Source: an uncultured Flavobacteriaceae bacterium (GTDB lineage Bacteria; Bacteroidota; Bacteroidia; Flavobacteriales; Flavobacteriaceae). Taken from it: a stretch of DNA of 64,000 bases. A program made the position numbers and the translations under genes. Under the pieces are notes generated by a model. It did no database searches, was not told where the DNA came from, and worked only from the letters and a program-made list of their open reading frames with translations. The stretch covers positions 434,001 through 498,000 of the forward strand of contig CANLQD010000001.1 of the NCBI GenBank assembly GCA_947493175.1, read 5' to 3'. Positions 47,095 to 56,398 of the stretch are shown in pieces (the first letter of the stretch is position 1; each line of letters starts with the position of its first letter).

Positions 47095-47844
47095 TTAGCG
47101 ATGCATCCGATCCAGAATCTCGATAATCTCCGCCTTTTTACGAACGGATACCGGCACATTTTCCCCATTCTTGAGCATCAGATAGCCTCCATCTGTTTTA
47201 ATATAGGCGGTAATGCATTGAAGATTGACCAAGTGACTTTGGTGTATGCGTACAAAGTCATAACTCTTGAGCATATCGGAGAAATATTTGAGTGTCTTGG
47301 TCACAAAAATCTTGCGTTTGTCCTGAAGGTGAAAAATGGTATTGTTGCTATCGGATTCGCAACGAACAATATCGTCCAAACTCACGATAATGATTTGATC
47401 TAGGGTATGCAGCGAAATCTTATCGGGCTTTTTTTCCGGCGTGGCCATGGTATCCTTTAGGATGCGTAGGCGTTCCTCATTGGGTTGCAATTGTTCTTTG
47501 GCACGCGCTATGGCCAAGCCCAAATCTTCATGGGCATAGGGTTTCAACACATAGTCGATTGCCGCAAACTTAAAAGCTCGTATGGCGAATTCGTCACTGG
47601 CGGTCACAAAAATAATCTTGGATCTCAGCTCTGGAAAAATCTCCAGAACATCAAAACCGGTACCATCGCCCAGCATAATATCCAAAAACAAAATATCGGG
47701 CTGGTGCTTACGCAACACTTTTGCGGCTGCGACAACACTCTGGGCCGTAGCGATGACTTCGATTTCCGGATGGTGTGCCTCGATGTCTTTTTTCAAGAGA
47801 TCCAGGGCGTCAGACATATCTTCGATAATAACCGCTGTAAGCAT
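47095..47844 (-). CDS. LytTR-family response regulator
   Basis: 249 residues. The receiver has acceptor Asp55 (LFLDIMLGDG) and Lys in VLKPYA. A LytTR domain follows from about 145 (ISLHTLDQIIIVSLDDIVRC, FVRIHQSHLVNLQ). It is 7 bp downstream of the propeller kinase, its certain partner. TAGAATTCGT direct repeats spaced 21 bp upstream of two nearby units are its likely operators. Confidence 0.94.
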   Translation of the reverse strand: MLTAVIIEDMSDALDLLKKDIEAHHPEIEVIATAQSVVAAAKVLRKHQPDILFLDIMLGDGTGFDVLEIFPELRSKIIFVTASDEFAIRAFKFAAIDYVLKPYAHEDLGLAIARAKEQLQPNEERLRILKDTMATPEKKPDKISLHTLDQIIIVSLDDIVRCESDSNNTIFHLQDKRKIFVTKTLKYFSDMLKSYDFVRIHQSHLVNLQCITAYIKTDGGYLMLKNGENVPVSVRKKAEIIEILDRMHR

Positions 47845-47851
47845 GGTATTT

Positions 47852-50800
47852 CTAATAATCGGTCGTTAATGGAATATCAAAGGTAATCTTTGTGCCTTCA
47901 ATGGTTTCCCCTTCATTTTTGATTTCCATAATACGCAAGGTATCCGTTCCTGAGATGGATTCCAAGCGTTCTTTGGTCACTACCAAAGCCATGGATTGAT
48001 GGTCTGTCTTTACCTTTTGGCGCTGTGATTTGAAAATTCCTATTCCATTGTCCAAGATACTGCAATGCAATCGGGTTTTGGAGGTACGAAACCCGATTTT
48101 AAGGACTCCCTCCTTACTTCCCTTTAAAATACCGTGTCGTATGGCGTTCTCTACGAAAGGCTGTATCAACATTGGAGGAATCAAAATCTCTTCGGCACTG
48201 GGCTCGGTCTCTACGGTAATGGAATAGGTAAACGGTTGTGGGGCCATTAACTGTTCTACTTCGATATAATGTCGCAATGCCTTCACTTCTTGATCCAAGC
48301 TAATGGTCTCTTTTCTTGAATTGTGCAGCGTTTCCCGAAGTAAAACTGCAAAATTATTGATGGTCGTATTCATCTTTTCCGGTTTGCTGCCTGCCATGGC
48401 CTTGATTCCGTTCAGTACATTGAAGATAAAGTGCGGATTCATTTGTAGCCGCAAGGCCTTTTGTTCCAAGGTAAGTAGGTAATTTTGGGTCTTCAAGCGT
48501 TCCTGTGCGGCCTTGTTTTTAGCTTTTATTTTTCGGAGATACCACCACCCAATTCCTATCAAGACCCAAACGGCACCTGCCAAAACGGCCCATTGAAACC
48601 AATTTTTTTGATACAGCGGACTGTCAATAAAAAACCGAAACCGGATCGGTTTACTTTCGACCCAACGATGGTTTCTGGATTGTACCGAGAAGGTATGTTC
48701 CCCAAAGGCCAGACCTGCAAAATTTTGCTTCCGTTCCTTTATCCAAGGGCTCCATTCAGCATCATCCAGCTTTGTTCGGTATTCAATATCATTGGGATGA
48801 TCCAAATCTACCGTTCGGAACGAAAAACCAAGCTGGGTCTGATCTGGGGTCAATTGAAGTACTTTATCGCTGTTCGTCCAAGCGGGCAGCTCCAAGGAAT
48901 CAATCTGTTTATAGGCCTCTTCTATACCGGTAAAGTACACTCGGGGCCGTACAGATATTTGCGTATTTTCCTGGGGTACATGCTGTGTAAGGCCATAAAT
49001 AGCACCGAACCAAAGGTTACCATCGTCATCTTTGTCTACCGCGTTCAAACAGGTTTCTATTCCTAAAAACCCATCGTTTCTGCCAAAATGGTTGACATCT
49101 ACAATCTCGTTGGCGGCGTTTAGTTCAATCTTGTCCACCCCACGTTCGGTACCCGCCCACAGATAGCCCTGATCGTCGAAAATTAATTGGTAAATGTTCC
49201 CGGAAGAAAGCTCTTTTGGGCCTTTTAGTTGCTGAAAATCGGCAGGACTACCGCTGTTGGCGTGCCAGATTCCCTTACCAAAAGTACCTAAGAACAGATG
49301 TTCTTTGTAAAATAGTAGGGTTCCTATGGTTGTTTGCCCTTTCAAAGGAGTGTCGACCATGGTTACTTCGTCATTCTCAATATAGCCCAAATGTCCCTTT
49401 TGACTCGCAAACCAAAGTCTACCTCTCGGGTCTTTCTGCAAATCTTTTAGGAGTAAATCGGATATGCCCTCCCGCTTTCCATATGTTTTCAGGATAGCAA
49501 GGCTATCCCTATTCGAATCGTACTTGAATTTTACAATCCCGTTGGCATAGGTCGCCGCCCAGATAAGGTCGTCATCGACCACCAGCTTTCGGATCCAATC
49601 AGAGGGAAAGCCCTTGCGCTGGTCTATGATATAATTTGTGGTACGTGATACAGGAATGGTATCTATTCGTATCTGAAAGGTATTGCTGGTGTTGAGCACG
49701 ACACTATCGACCATTTTGGTTTCTCGAAACAAGATGCCCCTATTGTCGGAACCGGCCCAAATATTGCCTTTGGCATCACTCGCGATGGTCTTGATCTTTA
49801 CATCAAAAAAAGGGCTGTCATTATCAATTGGATGAATCCCCGTAGCATTTACTTTTGTGAGGCCTGATTCGGAACTCGATATCCAGATTCCATCTTTTGC
49901 GTTATGTACGGCATAAATACGGTTGCCCTTTAAGCCTGTGCTTTTGTCGTAGTGCTTAAAATTGTTCTGAAAATATTTGTATACCCCCCCTCCTGAAGTG
50001 GCAATCCAGAGATTGTTACGGTTATCGTTAACAATCTTTCTGATATGGGGTGCAGACAATCCGTTGGTCGTGTTCAATCGTTTTACGATATCGTATTTTT
50101 CCGTTTCGATTACCGTAATACCTTCAATATCGGTCGCTATCCATAGTTCATCTTGGTGAACTGACATGGAGTTGATCCGCAACGGTTCGGGCATTAAAAA
50201 GTTATCCCGGGGATTGTCAGCATTCATTACAAAGACACCATCGTCAAAGGTTGCTGCCACTATCTTGTCGTTGTGTTGAAGTACGGCCGTGAAATTGTTG
50301 GCTTCCAGTTTGGTCATTTCACTTGCGGCACTGCTCAATGCACTAAGTTTCCATAGACCTTTATCGGTGGCCAACCAATAATGGGCACCATCAAAAAGAA
50401 TGTCGTTAATACTACTGTCATCTATTTGTGGGTGAATAGAAACCTTGTGTAGTCCCTCGACATCGGAAAACCGGTACACACCGCTAATAGTAGCCAGATA
50501 AAGGGTTTTTCCCGAAAGATGGTATTGCTGTATTCGAGGCGATTCAAAATTTACAAAACGGTTTTTGATCTTGATGGAAAGGCCTTTTTTTGTCCCGATA
50601 AAAAGGGAGTCGTTGACCGCATACAAGCTATGGATGTAGTTGGATAGCAAGCCATCATTTTCATTCCAGATATCAAATTGATCCCCATCGAAGCGGGCGA
50701 GTCCGCCCCCTTGGGTACCCAACCATAAAAAGCCCTTCTGGTCCTGTACCACATCGTACACTTGGGATTGTGGTAAGCCGTCTTCTATGGTATAGGAACG

Positions 50801-50881
50801 TAGCTGGCTGTTCTGCGCGACCAGCTGCTTCGCCGTGAAGAAGCAAAGAAAGAAAAACAAGTATGTGGTATATGGTTTCAA
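47852..50881 (-). CDS. Two-component propeller sensor histidine kinase
   Basis: 1009 residues. A signal sequence and a long extracytoplasmic region of Reg_prop blades (QDQKGFLWLGTQGGGLARFD, then many DxxGxLWxGT units) precede a Y_Y_Y-like domain, one membrane helix (about 755-775) and a His_kinase domain with QMNPHFIFNVLNGIKAM. The HATPase has FVENAIRHGI. This is the usual Bacteroidota sensor paired with a LytTR regulator, here 7 bp downstream. Ligand unknown. The propeller suggests sensing of an envelope or polymeric signal. Confidence 0.94.
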   Translation of the reverse strand: MKPYTTYLFFFLCFFTAKQLVAQNSQLRSYTIEDGLPQSQVYDVVQDQKGFLWLGTQGGGLARFDGDQFDIWNENDGLLSNYIHSLYAVNDSLFIGTKKGLSIKIKNRFVNFESPRIQQYHLSGKTLYLATISGVYRFSDVEGLHKVSIHPQIDDSSINDILFDGAHYWLATDKGLWKLSALSSAASEMTKLEANNFTAVLQHNDKIVAATFDDGVFVMNADNPRDNFLMPEPLRINSMSVHQDELWIATDIEGITVIETEKYDIVKRLNTTNGLSAPHIRKIVNDNRNNLWIATSGGGVYKYFQNNFKHYDKSTGLKGNRIYAVHNAKDGIWISSSESGLTKVNATGIHPIDNDSPFFDVKIKTIASDAKGNIWAGSDNRGILFRETKMVDSVVLNTSNTFQIRIDTIPVSRTTNYIIDQRKGFPSDWIRKLVVDDDLIWAATYANGIVKFKYDSNRDSLAILKTYGKREGISDLLLKDLQKDPRGRLWFASQKGHLGYIENDEVTMVDTPLKGQTTIGTLLFYKEHLFLGTFGKGIWHANSGSPADFQQLKGPKELSSGNIYQLIFDDQGYLWAGTERGVDKIELNAANEIVDVNHFGRNDGFLGIETCLNAVDKDDDGNLWFGAIYGLTQHVPQENTQISVRPRVYFTGIEEAYKQIDSLELPAWTNSDKVLQLTPDQTQLGFSFRTVDLDHPNDIEYRTKLDDAEWSPWIKERKQNFAGLAFGEHTFSVQSRNHRWVESKPIRFRFFIDSPLYQKNWFQWAVLAGAVWVLIGIGWWYLRKIKAKNKAAQERLKTQNYLLTLEQKALRLQMNPHFIFNVLNGIKAMAGSKPEKMNTTINNFAVLLRETLHNSRKETISLDQEVKALRHYIEVEQLMAPQPFTYSITVETEPSAEEILIPPMLIQPFVENAIRHGILKGSKEGVLKIGFRTSKTRLHCSILDNGIGIFKSQRQKVKTDHQSMALVVTKERLESISGTDTLRIMEIKNEGETIEGTKITFDIPLTTDY

Positions 50882-50928
50882 AAAATGGAACTGCTCGTGG
50901 GTTTGGTATTCGTTTAACGAAAGTACCG

Positions 50929-51969
50929 CTATAATATTTGATACAGGGAGCGGTCATCGACCTTGGCAACACGATACTCTTCTTGGTGTTGACCTTCCAA
51001 AAGAGGTGCCAGTATGCAGAGTACGGTCGTTTTTCCTTTTACCAGTAATTTCTTTCCCTGAATTTGGGTTTTCCAACGGTATTTTTCCAGGGGAATATTC
51101 AGCTCAAAAAGCACTTCGGCCATTTCTGGGGATTCCGATATCCAATCCATAATAGCGTCCCTATCCTCAAGATTTGGAACTTCTTCAGTGGTATCAAAGG
51201 TAAATTCCCAAACTATCGGAATATTGAATTTAAAACTGTATGCTTCTCCCGACCCTGCTTCACGTCGTGTTTTCATCGCCTTGCGCCAATTGATGGGTGT
51301 TTCGGGATATGCGAATTCGAATTCCTTTGAAAGTTGGGCAGGTCCCGGTGATTCTGCAGTGGGGTAATATCCGTAATACGGCTTGGCCAAGTAGTGCGGT
51401 GCAAACTTTCCACCAAAGACATTGAAAAAGACTGAAGCGTATACCTTAGGTGCCTCGGTTACGGTAAAACCGTCCTTTAATTCTCTGAGTAATCGGGGGT
51501 TTTCGCCTAGTCCGCACGAATGAAAGATAACTTTTGTTTCACTTGTAATACCCCTTTGCAATTTGGGAATCGTGTTTTCCCTTCTTGCCTTTCGCAAGGT
51601 TTTTAGAGTAATGCGTTTGCCGTTACGGGTCGTTTTCATTGCCATTCCAAGCCAGGCATTGCTATGGCTCACGATATGTATTTCGCTAAAAGTAATTCGC
51701 TTTTTGCCTTTTTGGTTGATCCATTCCAAGATTTCTTCAAGGGAAAATAGGCTATCTACCACACGCATACCCTTCGCCTCAAAATAACGTTTTGCATTGG
51801 AATAGTAAGTGTTTTCGCCAGCATCAAAACCGGTTATAAAAACAACCGATTCCTTGGTATTTACTACTTTTAGAGGGGAAACAACAACGGTTTCCGATGG
51901 CTGTAAAAACGGCTGTCTACAACCAAGCATCAGCGCTATTACAAGTAAGATAAAAGAGTACGCTTTCAT
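50929..51969 (-). CDS. Lipoprotein with His/Cys dyad-like motifs (unknown)
   Basis: About 346 residues from MKAYSFILLVIALMLGCRQP, with an LMLGC lipobox. The middle has an alternating alpha/beta pattern with VVFITGFDAGENTYYS, then EIHIVSHSNAWLG and VIFHSCGLGENPRLLREL. A His in SHSNA and a Cys in HSCGLG at this spacing resemble a caspase-like or other clan CD peptidase fold, but the match is only by eye. No family is recognised. It follows the SH3 protein on the same strand, and its operon appears to be led by a LytTR-type operator. Confidence 0.6.
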   Translation of the reverse strand: MKAYSFILLVIALMLGCRQPFLQPSETVVVSPLKVVNTKESVVFITGFDAGENTYYSNAKRYFEAKGMRVVDSLFSLEEILEWINQKGKKRITFSEIHIVSHSNAWLGMAMKTTRNGKRITLKTLRKARRENTIPKLQRGITSETKVIFHSCGLGENPRLLRELKDGFTVTEAPKVYASVFFNVFGGKFAPHYLAKPYYGYYPTAESPGPAQLSKEFEFAYPETPINWRKAMKTRREAGSGEAYSFKFNIPIVWEFTFDTTEEVPNLEDRDAIMDWISESPEMAEVLFELNIPLEKYRWKTQIQGKKLLVKGKTTVLCILAPLLEGQHQEEYRVAKVDDRSLYQIL

Positions 51970-52114
51970 AAGGATGTTTGTTTTACGATCAAGATGAAAT
52001 AAAAGCATCAAGAGATGGGATGGGTCCTTGCCCTGGTTTTAGCCCGACCTAAGACATTTCTTGATGCTTTCTTACAGTTTCATGAACCGGAATTAAAGAA
52101 ACCTATATCCCAAC

Positions 52115-53011
52115 TTAGCGATGTAGGTTGTTGGCAACGACGTCATTTGAGATGAGCGGTGCGTCTTCTTTTTTGGATAGTTTATAACCATTCCATGTAT
52201 AGAAGCTGGTCGTATAACTGGGTGTATTACGTACCATACCATTTTCAGGGCTCACCTCATGATTGGTAATGACGGTCTTTAAAGCAACCGTGCTTCGTAT
52301 GCCTTCCATATCGGAGGGGAAAACAAAAGACTCGGTTTTGGTATATGCGACGTCATAGTAATCTATCAAATTCGCTACATTGGTAAACTTTCCATTATTC
52401 CAAAAGACATAGCTTGTTCCTACCTCGCTACCTGATCTAGGGTCTTCCAAACCGAGCGCAATGATGTCCTCTACATTGAAAATTCCCTTGTTCCCAATAT
52501 TCTCAATATTAGCAGGGATTGCGTGAAGGCTGTCGAGTACGATTTTATCCAATTGAAAACCATTTTTGAAGGCTCTTAATTGGTATTTGGTCTCCACCAT
52601 ACCCAATTCATCTGTGGTACTACTCTCGTAGCCATATACAAATTTCACACGGTAGTCGGCCTCGCTACCAAAAGCTTTTTGAGCAATCATACCACCCCAG
52701 ACCCATCCGGTTTGATCTCCTGCGTTTACCCGATACCAATTACTTTTGATACCGTTTATTTCGTCCGAGTTTTGGCTCTTCTCCCACAAAACCAGTTGTG
52801 TACCGATATTGAGCAATGTCAATTTCTTCGCTTTTAAAGAGGGTTTCTCCCGAAGAAACACTTTGTGCGCCATTAAATATTCATGGGACAATTCTTCCAA
52901 CGGGGTCGCAGGATCCATGGTTTCAAAATGGACTTCCGGAGCAGTCTGGCCGAATATGCCTGAAAAGGCAATTAGGCATAACATCAGGGCACTTTTTTTC
53001 AGATTTTTCAT
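52115..53011 (-). CDS. Exported SH3-domain protein
   Basis: 298 residues. A signal peptide (SALMLCLIAFSGIFGQ) is followed by an SH3b-like domain (about 50-115: AHKVFLREKPSLKAKKLTLL, WYRVNAGDQTGWVWGGMI). The C-terminal half is a beta-rich domain of unknown type. SH3b domains often bind cell-wall or partner proteins. It is 21 bp downstream of the next secreted gene, so co-transcribed. Confidence 0.8.
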   Translation of the reverse strand: MKNLKKSALMLCLIAFSGIFGQTAPEVHFETMDPATPLEELSHEYLMAHKVFLREKPSLKAKKLTLLNIGTQLVLWEKSQNSDEINGIKSNWYRVNAGDQTGWVWGGMIAQKAFGSEADYRVKFVYGYESSTTDELGMVETKYQLRAFKNGFQLDKIVLDSLHAIPANIENIGNKGIFNVEDIIALGLEDPRSGSEVGTSYVFWNNGKFTNVANLIDYYDVAYTKTESFVFPSDMEGIRSTVALKTVITNHEVSPENGMVRNTPSYTTSFYTWNGYKLSKKEDAPLISNDVVANNLHR

Positions 53012-53032
53012 ATTGTTAAACTTAAAGGGTTA

Positions 53033-53602
53033 CTAATCATTGATTGCTGTTATAGCGTCTTCATAATCAAAGTCATCATCATTCCAGACAATGCTTTGAA
53101 GTACTTCAATTTCTTCGATGGTGTTTGTTTCGGCATACCACAGTTCGGCCCTTAAAATGGCACCTTCCCGACCGTAGGCCTCATTCGGGAAAACATAGTG
53201 CTCGTCCGATTCCACGGCATCACAATACAAATTGTCTATTTTGGGCAAGGCCGTGAAATCGTTTTCACGGTTCACCAAAAAGTAGTAGGTCTCGGTATTG
53301 GCACAGCAAGCAATGTATTCCAACTCTATTTTCAGGACTTCTCTGACGTCTTCCAGACCGGGATCGGAAAGCACTGCGATACGTACGTCTTCCAACAATT
53401 CGAGTTCGGTAATCGCCAAGGTCGCCAAAGTACGTGACCAATCTGCGGTGCGCACTATATCTACCAGTACCGCACCTTCTTCTTCCTGACCAAAAACGCG
53501 CTGATTATTGAACATATAATTTTCCGTTATGGCAAATTCTTGGGCATTGCCAAAAAAGAGGGCCAACAGTAAAAAAAGGAGTAAAAGAATGCTGTTTTTC
53601 AT
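53033..53602 (-). CDS. Exported protein of unknown function
   Basis: About 190 residues from MKNSILLLLFLLLALFFGNA; an in-frame ATG ten codons upstream is less likely. There are no recognised motifs. It is acidic and probably beta-rich, with a CC pair in EYIACCANTETYYFL. It leads the three-gene unit 53602-50929. The upstream region carries paired TAGNATTCGT repeats (see the operator entry). Confidence 0.7.
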   Translation of the reverse strand: MKNSILLLLFLLLALFFGNAQEFAITENYMFNNQRVFGQEEEGAVLVDIVRTADWSRTLATLAITELELLEDVRIAVLSDPGLEDVREVLKIELEYIACCANTETYYFLVNRENDFTALPKIDNLYCDAVESDEHYVFPNEAYGREGAILRAELWYAETNTIEEIEVLQSIVWNDDDFDYEDAITAIND

Positions 53603-53675
53603 GATGTTTATTTTTAGTGGTTTTGTTTTCATATCCTAAAATTACTGCGGACCCAGTGCATTTTAGGTGGTGTTC

Positions 53676-53706
53676 TAGTATTCGTAGGGGCTTAATTAGA
53701 ATTCGT
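53676..53706 (-). promoter_or_regulatory. Putative LytTR operator upstream of the 53602 gene
   Basis: TAGTATTCGT and TAGAATTCGT occur 21 bp apart start to start, two helical turns, as LytTR sites do. The sequence around them resembles the block at 56165-56213 upstream of the VIT/VWA gene. The likely binder is the regulator at 47095. Confidence 0.6.
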
Positions 53707-53769
53707 AAAAAACACCCTTAAAAAAGGTCATATGGACTAAATCGGATGTGGTAAATAGCCTTGGGGGGA

Positions 53770-53882
53770 GCCCATGAGGCATTCATAGGAAATTCAATTT
53801 TGATTTCGACGTCCCGAGAATTCGGGATCGGAGCAACTTGCCGGACGGCAGTCAGGTTTTAAATCTCGATTATCGAGTAAAA
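53770..53882 (-). repeat. Dispersed repeat, copy B
   Basis: Reverse-strand version of 46882-46978: TTTACTCGATAATCGAGATT, a variable hairpin (CCCGAATTCTCGGG), CGTCGAAATCAAAATTGAAT and TTCCTATGAATGCCTC. Copies A and B differ mainly in the hairpin between the conserved blocks. Confidence 0.85.
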
Positions 53883-53959
53883 AAGAAAAACCTGCAAGAT
53901 CTAAGGATACTTACAGGTCTTCTTCCCCTGAACAGGGAACCAAACAAACACGAACTAAC

Positions 53960-56113
53960 TTATCTTTTCAACGTCAAGACCAGCTGCTTTTCCAATCTCA
54001 TTTTTTTTAGGGTAGCGGCGTTCAATTCCTTGACCATGGTTTCGTCAAAAATCCATTTTCCTTTTTCCATCTTTTGAATTTGGATGACCTCGCCTTCTTT
54101 GTTGAAGGTAATTTGTAATCCCTCATATTTTTCCAAATACTTACGGACCAGTTTTGAGTATATCGCTTTAAATTCCATGGTTATTTTTCTTTTTACGGTT
54201 TTTGATAGCCTCTCGGCAAAGACCACCTTATAAGGGGTTCTGAATCTGCTACTTTCTTTGACCTCCGCCGATGCCCCTACAGCAGAGTTCTGTACATTTT
54301 GAGGCATGGGCAAGGGTTGTTTCACCGTTCTTAAACTTCCGTTTTTGTTGACCACAGCCTCATCTACAGCCACAAAAGAGGTATATCGGGTAGCTAAATT
54401 GTATTTGAGACCCAATGCAGTGACCTCATCCTTTACATCCTCGTTAAAAAGGCTGTTATAATCGTCTAGTTCTGCTATTTTCTTGCGGGCCCATAAATAG
54501 CGTAATGCTTTGTTCGCCCTACTCAAATGCCCTCGGGACACCTGATATTCTTGCCGAAACTTGCTATTGCCTTGATAACCCGTCACTATAATTTTACCTG
54601 CTGCCTTACCACGGTACTTACCATGAACGATTACGGGCCTCGCCGCAAAAACATCCGGCACGCTTTTCGGTGCCATATCGTAGGTATCAAAACCCTTGGT
54701 TTCAATTTTTACTTGTGTCAATAGGGGTGTGGCAACATACTCCTTGAATTTTTCGGCAACCTCCCTCGCTTCCATCATGGAGGTGGCTATAAACGATTCA
54801 CTTTTGGAAACTTTGGCCATACCTTCGATCAGATATCGATTTACACTAGACCCTATACCAAATGTGAATACATTGGCTTGGTCCAGGTTACTTTCGATCA
54901 ATTCAAAAGCCTCCCTTTCAACGCTTACATATCCGTCGGTAATGACTACCATGGAACGGGCGTTGTTCAGGTTCTTTCTTGGTAGTTGGTATGCCTCGTT
55001 CAATGCTCCCAGCAACTGGGTACCCCCACCCCCTTGACCTTCCGAAAGAAAACGAACCGCCTCCGTAATATTTTGTTCATTGGCTTCTACGGGAGTAGGA
55101 CTAAAAATCGTTGAGCTAGAGGCGAAGAGTTGCACATTAAAGGTGTCGGTCAATCTAAGATTGCAAAGCAGGTTGCGCATTAGTTCTTTGGAGACCTCTA
55201 AGGGGTAGCCGTTCATCGAACCCGACACATCCACGATGAAAAGGTACTCCCTTGCGGGGATATCCTTCAACACAACCTTTTTAGTAGGTTCCATTTGAAA
55301 GGCAAAGAAGTTTTCCCCTTCATGCTCATAAAGGAGCAACCCGGATTGTATCTGATGCCCACGAAGTGTATAGTTCAAAATAAAATCCCTGTTAGCGGGG
55401 TTTTCGTTGCCTGCGGATAAAAAAACCTCGGCAACGGTCGCATCGGGGTAGTTTGTATCTATTTTATGGCTGGTACTATGAATGTTTTGAATGATCATAC
55501 CCGCATTTAGCGTTACCGTCATATCAAAGTCGAAGGTATCCGAAATCCCTTTTGCCGTATACGGCATGTGTAAGCTTTCCGGGTTTATCGAGCGTTCACC
55601 CGTAAATCGCGGGCCGACCACGGCCGGAGCCACAAATTGATATTCCCCGTTCACGGGTACCAGCATTTCGGTATAGTAAACATCGATAGCGATTTCATCT
55701 TTTGGCATTATGTTGCCCACGTTCATTTGAAATACGTTGGGCCGATCTTGATCTAATTTTGCAGCTCGTTTACCTTCGTTCAAAGCGGCCTCATATACTT
55801 TTTGCGCTTCTTGTCGCTCAAATATCTTGGCGTTCACCGTACGATCACCAATGGTCATTTGCATTTTATGCACCGCGGCTTGGGTCGAAAGCGGAAAGAC
55901 ATATTTGGCCTCGATGGGCTGTTCCCCTTTATTTTGATACACCTGGGTGATACGAACGTGGGCAATTGCGCCAGAGATTTGGACATCGGTCTTTGAAGCC
56001 TTTAATGGTATTACCGCATCTTTCGTGGATGTTAACAAATACGGCCCAGCGGTATCTTGTCCTAAACCGGACGAAAGGATACAGAAAAGTAAAAGGGTAA
56101 ACAATAGTTTCAT
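53960..56113 (-). CDS. VIT and von Willebrand factor A domain protein
   Basis: 717 residues. A signal peptide (LLFTLLLFCILSSGLGQ) is followed by a VIT domain (about 40-160: AHVRITQVYQNKGEQPIEAK, FQMNVGNIMPKDEIAIDVYY). Then comes a VWA domain with the metal-ion site VDVSGSMNG (about 299) and MVVITDGYVS. The layout is that of inter-alpha-trypsin-inhibitor heavy-chain-like surface proteins, which bind ligands or matrix. No sortase signal is seen at the C-terminus. The upstream region has two TAGAATTCGT repeats, so it is probably controlled by the LytTR regulator at 47095. Confidence 0.92.
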   Translation of the reverse strand: MKLLFTLLLFCILSSGLGQDTAGPYLLTSTKDAVIPLKASKTDVQISGAIAHVRITQVYQNKGEQPIEAKYVFPLSTQAAVHKMQMTIGDRTVNAKIFERQEAQKVYEAALNEGKRAAKLDQDRPNVFQMNVGNIMPKDEIAIDVYYTEMLVPVNGEYQFVAPAVVGPRFTGERSINPESLHMPYTAKGISDTFDFDMTVTLNAGMIIQNIHSTSHKIDTNYPDATVAEVFLSAGNENPANRDFILNYTLRGHQIQSGLLLYEHEGENFFAFQMEPTKKVVLKDIPAREYLFIVDVSGSMNGYPLEVSKELMRNLLCNLRLTDTFNVQLFASSSTIFSPTPVEANEQNITEAVRFLSEGQGGGGTQLLGALNEAYQLPRKNLNNARSMVVITDGYVSVEREAFELIESNLDQANVFTFGIGSSVNRYLIEGMAKVSKSESFIATSMMEAREVAEKFKEYVATPLLTQVKIETKGFDTYDMAPKSVPDVFAARPVIVHGKYRGKAAGKIIVTGYQGNSKFRQEYQVSRGHLSRANKALRYLWARKKIAELDDYNSLFNEDVKDEVTALGLKYNLATRYTSFVAVDEAVVNKNGSLRTVKQPLPMPQNVQNSAVGASAEVKESSRFRTPYKVVFAERLSKTVKRKITMEFKAIYSKLVRKYLEKYEGLQITFNKEGEVIQIQKMEKGKWIFDETMVKELNAATLKKMRLEKQLVLTLKR

Positions 56114-56182
56114 AATATGGTTTTAGTGAATCGTTATTTTGGTCAAATGTAGCAGCAGCCTGCACTGCACATTAGGTCCTTT

Positions 56183-56213
56183 TAGAATTCGTTGGAGACA
56201 AACTAGAATTCGT
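56183..56213 (-). promoter_or_regulatory. Putative LytTR operator upstream of the VIT/VWA gene
   Basis: Two perfect copies of TAGAATTCGT, 21 bp apart start to start. A -7 box (TACATTTG on the minus strand, near 56150) lies between them and the gene. The flanks (TGCA, ATTAGGT) recur at the 53676 site. Confidence 0.65.
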
Positions 56214-56304
56214 AATGAGTATCTACAGCCCTATAAAAACAGTTGTTTCAGCAGGAAAAGACATCACGAAAACCTACTTTTTTTGAAACCTCCTATATAA
56301 TCTG

Positions 56305-56312
56305 CATCTTTG
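56305..56312 (+). promoter_or_regulatory. -7 promoter box of the LexA-like gene
   Basis: CATCTTTG is one base off TAnnTTTG. The same octamer stands at 60923 and 61324 in the RtcB/tRNA region. It lies about 85 bp before the start of the gene at 56399. Confidence 0.5.
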
Positions 56313-56398
56313 CACCAGTTCATTGAAATAGTTCTTTTGAAGGTTTTATGGGATATGCAGGCTGATAACAGTTTGCATAACTTTTAAAATCAATACTT

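Larger units (their letters stand above)
53603..53959. other. Intergenic region with LytTR operator and repeat copy B
   Basis: About 357 bp between two minus-strand units. It holds the LytTR-type operator (53676-53706) and copy B of the dispersed repeat. The open frame here (NLDYRV) is the repeat translated, not a gene. Confidence 0.6.

Noticed and set aside
53838..54077. 79-codon plus-strand frame with NLDYRV
   Set aside because: It is the dispersed repeat read as protein, running into the antisense of the VIT/VWA gene.
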